This document shows positions 34,151-35,011 of a DNA stretch of 35,011 bases, one piece after another (positions within the stretch are counted from its first letter, which is position 1; each line of letters begins with the position of its first letter). Position numbers and translations under genes: made by a program. The notes under the pieces were generated by a model. It did not search any database and was not told the origin of the DNA. It saw nothing but the letters and a program-made list of their open reading frames with translations. This stretch comes from Cyclobacteriaceae bacterium (GTDB lineage Bacteria; Bacteroidota; Bacteroidia; Cytophagales; Cyclobacteriaceae), in NCBI GenBank assembly GCA_003565295.1, contig PXCO01000374.1:1-35011 (forward strand). Direction: 5' to 3'.

Positions 34151-34777
34151 ATGAAAAAAATCGGAAGACTGGATAGGCCCGACAACAATGGTACGGCAAA
34201 GATGTTTGCTAATCCCACATTGGAAAGAATAAGTAGGACTCATATCAGTATACCCATAGCCATGTTTTTAGGTGTGAGCACCTATTCCCTTTATTATGGG
34301 ATTTCTACTACGAATATAGGTTTTGGATTTGCCTTAATTTTGATTTTGGGTGGTTTTATGGCTTTTACCTTTGTGGAATACCTTATGCATAGGTACCTCT
34401 ACCACATGGTCCCCGATACTAAGTGGAAGGACAAATTGCAGTATTCCGTACACGGGGTTCATCATGACTATCCCAAGGACAAAGACAGGCTTGCCATGCC
34501 CCCTTTCATTTCAGGATTGTATGCTGCCATACTTTATTTTCTATTCTATTTAATTATGGGGGAATACGCGTATTATTTCCTGCCCGGGTTTTTGGCGGGT
34601 TATGCAGCTTATTTAGGAGTGCATTATATCGTACATGCCTTCCAACCCCCTAAGAATTTCCTGAAGGTACTCTGGGTAAACCACGCCATTCACCACTACA
34701 AGGATCCGGACGTGGCCTTCGGTGTGAGCACACCGATTTGGGACTACGTATTTGGCACCATGCCGAAAAAGGGATAA
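34151..34777 (+). CDS. Fatty acid hydroxylase / sterol desaturase superfamily protein
   Basis: A 208-residue integral membrane di-iron enzyme. Its histidine clusters follow the superfamily pattern: H80-RYLY-H85, H101-GV-H104-H105, H158-YIV-H162 and H178-AI-H181-H182. Four or so membrane helices surround them. The closest match by pattern is the fatty acid 2-hydroxylase (Scs7/FAH) group, which in sphingolipid- or sulfonolipid-making Bacteroidota hydroxylates the N-linked acyl chain. It has GAGGAA next to its ATG. A clear terminator follows, then repeat copy D. Confidence 0.88.
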   Translation: MKKIGRLDRPDNNGTAKMFANPTLERISRTHISIPIAMFLGVSTYSLYYGISTTNIGFGFALILILGGFMAFTFVEYLMHRYLYHMVPDTKWKDKLQYSVHGVHHDYPKDKDRLAMPPFISGLYAAILYFLFYLIMGEYAYYFLPGFLAGYAAYLGVHYIVHAFQPPKNFLKVLWVNHAIHHYKDPDVAFGVSTPIWDYVFGTMPKKG

Positions 34778-34779
34778 AC

Positions 34780-34806
34780 AAAAGGGCTGATAATTCAGCC
34801 CTTTTT
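34780..34806 (+). terminator. Rho-independent terminator of the fatty acid hydroxylase gene
   Basis: GGGCTGA-TAAT-TCAGCCC (34784-34801), flanked upstream by an A-run and followed by TTTTT, starts three bases past the stop codon. Confidence 0.88.
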
Positions 34807-34820
34807 GCGTTTTTGAAACA

Positions 34821-35011
34821 TGAAATCGAGCGTCACACACTGGGATGCCCCGATGGCTATCGGGGAGATGCGAGATTCCCCCGAAGCAAGTCCCCCGAAG
34901 CAAGTTCCCCGAAGCAAGTTCCCCGAATCGAGTTCCCCGAATCGAGTTCGGGGCAGGCAGGGGCAGGCTATCCCGAAGATCGGGACAAGTTCCCGAAACA
35001 AGTTCGGGACA
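34821..35011 (+). repeat. Dispersed 3'-end repeat element, copy D (long form)
   Basis: TGAAATCGAGCGTCACACAC starts 43 bases after the hydroxylase stop, just past its terminator. Then come TGGGATG, an 18-bp near-palindrome CCCCGATGGCTATCGGGG (34848-34865), AGATGCGAGATTCC, and five tandem 14-bp units: CCCCGAAGCAAGT(T/C) three times and CCCCGAATCGAGTT twice (34879-34948). A CGGGGCAGGCAGGGGCAGG tail follows, then TATCCCGAAGATCGGGA with further short repeats of CCCGAAACAAGTTCGGGA type. The element probably continues past the window edge. Confidence 0.85.

Noticed and set aside
34879-34948. CRISPR-like array
   Set aside because: The 14-bp units are directly adjacent, with no unique spacers and no cas genes; it is a tandem repeat inside a dispersed element.

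Overview
The window looks like the chromosome of a member of the Bacteroidota, most likely Cytophagales and Cyclobacteriaceae-like. The reasons are the gene content (scpA, dxs, bshA for bacillithiol, rlmN, two adjacent rhomboids next to mutL, a GH3/beta-lactamase fusion, a sphingolipid-type fatty acid hydroxylase, a type III polyketide synthase), several good matches to the Bacteroidota -7 element TAnnTTTG, and weak Shine-Dalgarno signals. This placement is an inference from content; no 16S rRNA is present. No plasmid, phage or intact insertion sequence is visible. It reads as ordinary chromosome sprinkled with dispersed repeats.

Layout. 1-2.5 kb: the tail of a truncated plus-strand gene, a secreted hypothetical protein, a decayed stretch with three 24-bp repeats resembling an IS21-type end, and an initiator tRNA with a broken tandem copy. 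2.6-4.6 kb (minus): an LPG-synthase/flippase-like membrane protein and scpA, separated by a repeat element. 4.8-6.7 kb (plus): dxs. 6.85-8.8 kb (plus): a Tat-targeted GH5 enzyme whose gene overlaps an alpha/beta hydrolase. 8.8-11.6 kb: a small specialised-metabolism locus with a UbiA prenyltransferase divergent from a type III PKS and a SAM methyltransferase. 11.7-13.5 kb: an MscS channel, a long gene-poor stretch and a 37-codon Lys-rich micro-gene. 13.8-18.8 kb (minus): a subtilisin-like protease with a separate I9-like propeptide/inhibitor protein, an ALDH7-type dehydrogenase and a DegP/HtrA protease. 19.1-24.8 kb (plus): a large MscS-type channel, a lipoprotein sulfatase, two tiny membrane-protein genes abutting each other, and rlmN. 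24.9-25.5 kb: a TetR regulator with a palindrome in its leader. 25.5-29.5 kb (minus): an apparent operon (136-aa membrane protein, mutL, rhomboid, rhomboid). 29.8-34.8 kb (plus): GH3/beta-lactamase fusion, bshA, fatty acid hydroxylase.

The most unusual feature is a dispersed repeat. Four copies (about 3.7-3.87 kb, 10.82 kb, 21.62 kb and 34.82-35.01 kb) each lie directly downstream of a gene and on that gene's coding strand. They begin at or shortly after the stop codon with an ATCGAGC/ATCGGGC-type start. Three contain an 18-bp or near-18-bp palindrome of the form CCCCGATAGCTATCGGGG, and two carry tandem 14-bp units. A related palindrome-like sequence replaces the D-loop of the broken tRNA copy. 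Proteolysis is also well represented (subtilase plus I9-like partner, DegP, two rhomboids), although nothing in the sequence ties these genes into one system.
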